In this document: positions 63,397-64,000 of the stretch, piece after piece
Layout: each line of letters begins with the position of its first letter
Position numbering within the stretch: position 1 is the stretch's first letter
DNA from: Zygaena filipendulae
Taxonomy: Eukaryota; Arthropoda; Insecta; Lepidoptera; Zygaenidae
Assembly (NCBI GenBank): GCA_907165275.2
Contig: OU015671.1
Span: 8,401,001-8,465,000, forward strand
DNA: 64,000 bases
Direction: 5' to 3'
The notes under the pieces: generated by a model
Database searches by the model: none
Seen by the model: only the letters and a program-made list of their open reading frames with translations
Told to the model about the DNA's origin: nothing
Position numbers and translations under genes: made by a program

Positions 63397-64000
63397 GACG
63401 CGTTAAAATATGGTAAGGAGATCAATCTTAGCTAGTGATTAGACGTTAAAAATCATATTTTAATACTTACCATCTCTTCTTTTATACAGATTTGGTGCAA
63501 GTTCTTAACATCTGACGAATGAAAAAATCAAGACTTGTTGTTCAACAATCGAGACTATAAATGTGAGATCTCTGCTCTGCTATGTTTTAGTATTATTTTA
63601 TAAAAAAAAAGACAAATATATTTCATATTGATTTTATACTTATTGTTAGTTCAATTTTTAGTTTTACCATGTCTATGTAAATATTGATAAGATAAATGTA
63701 AATTATGTATTCTTTTTGGAGTATAAAATATACATTATTTAAAAAGGAAATAAAGAAAAAATTATGAATGTGTAAATATTGGTACCTAGTGAACTTGTTT
63801 TTATTTCTCACTACTTCTCCCATCAACTTTCTCTGACCTTGATAGTTATGATCATAGGAACGAATCAATAGAAATATATAGGAATGTATAGGCGAACGTG
63901 CCGCTATCATTCTGTAATACAGGCCCATAATAGTATACAAATACTCTAGACGGTAGAAAAATTACAAATTATTATTATTGCACTAGCTGTTCCCCCGGTT
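63397..64000 (+). other. Probable 3' UTR and downstream flank
   Basis: AT-rich, unique-looking DNA with AATAAA at about 63746-63751, followed by AAAAAATTATGAATGTG, a candidate poly(A) site. The last bases, ACTAGCTGTTCCCCCGGTT, open another AGCTGTG-type repeat cut by the window end. Confidence 0.45.

Overview
The window looks like nuclear DNA of a moth or butterfly (Lepidoptera). It is AT-rich and full of short inverted-repeat elements. It carries many copies of the dispersed repeat that reads AGCTGTGCCCCGCGGTTTCA, which is typical of lepidopteran introns. Its two conserved genes are split into many exons with GT/AG borders. No prokaryotic, CRISPR or plasmid-like feature is present. The order was inferred from repeats and gene structure, not from a species match.

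Layout: (1) 1-103, the edge of an unidentified minus-strand gene. (2) 986-5914, a complete Ty3/gypsy-type LTR retrotransposon with two 459-bp LTRs that read identical, intact gag and pol, a primer site matching tRNA-Trp and a likely -1 frameshift. (3) 5915-12735, repeat-rich DNA. (4) 12736-20822, minus strand, an eight-exon Tollip orthologue (286 aa; C2 and CUE domains). (5) 20823-23498, the spacer between two divergent genes, mostly mobile-element debris. (6) 23499-63396, plus strand, a sixteen-exon myotubularin-related phosphatase of the MTMR6/7/8 group (741 aa; PH-GRAM, active CX5R phosphatase, C-terminal FYVE-type zinc finger). Its reading frame joins without a break across all proposed splices. 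Intron 1 is about 25.6 kb and holds (7) an intronless 807-codon coiled-coil gene on the same strand (41741-44164), perhaps CCDC180-like, and a possible alternative first exon at 26836-26955.

The non-coding DNA is mostly non-autonomous mobile elements: at least ten inverted-repeat families, a tRNA-derived SINE in three copies, two minisatellites, long foldbacks, and several elements inserted in one another. Ten copies of one family (ends AATGGGcATGTTGACTA) are present, seven of them in the last 14 kb of the phosphatase gene. One ends 39 nt before a splice acceptor.

Functionally, Tollip binds ubiquitin and phosphoinositides on endosomes, and MTMR6/7/8 phosphatases remove the 3-phosphate from endosomal PI3P and PI(3,5)P2. 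Two endosomal phosphoinositide proteins are therefore divergent neighbours; whether that matters is unknown. I saw no clear new biological system. The most checkable novelties are the nested intronless gene, the alternative first exon, the FYVE finger on an MTMR6/7/8-type protein, the optional loss of the Tollip CUE domain, and the 377-bp foldback in the phosphatase intron.
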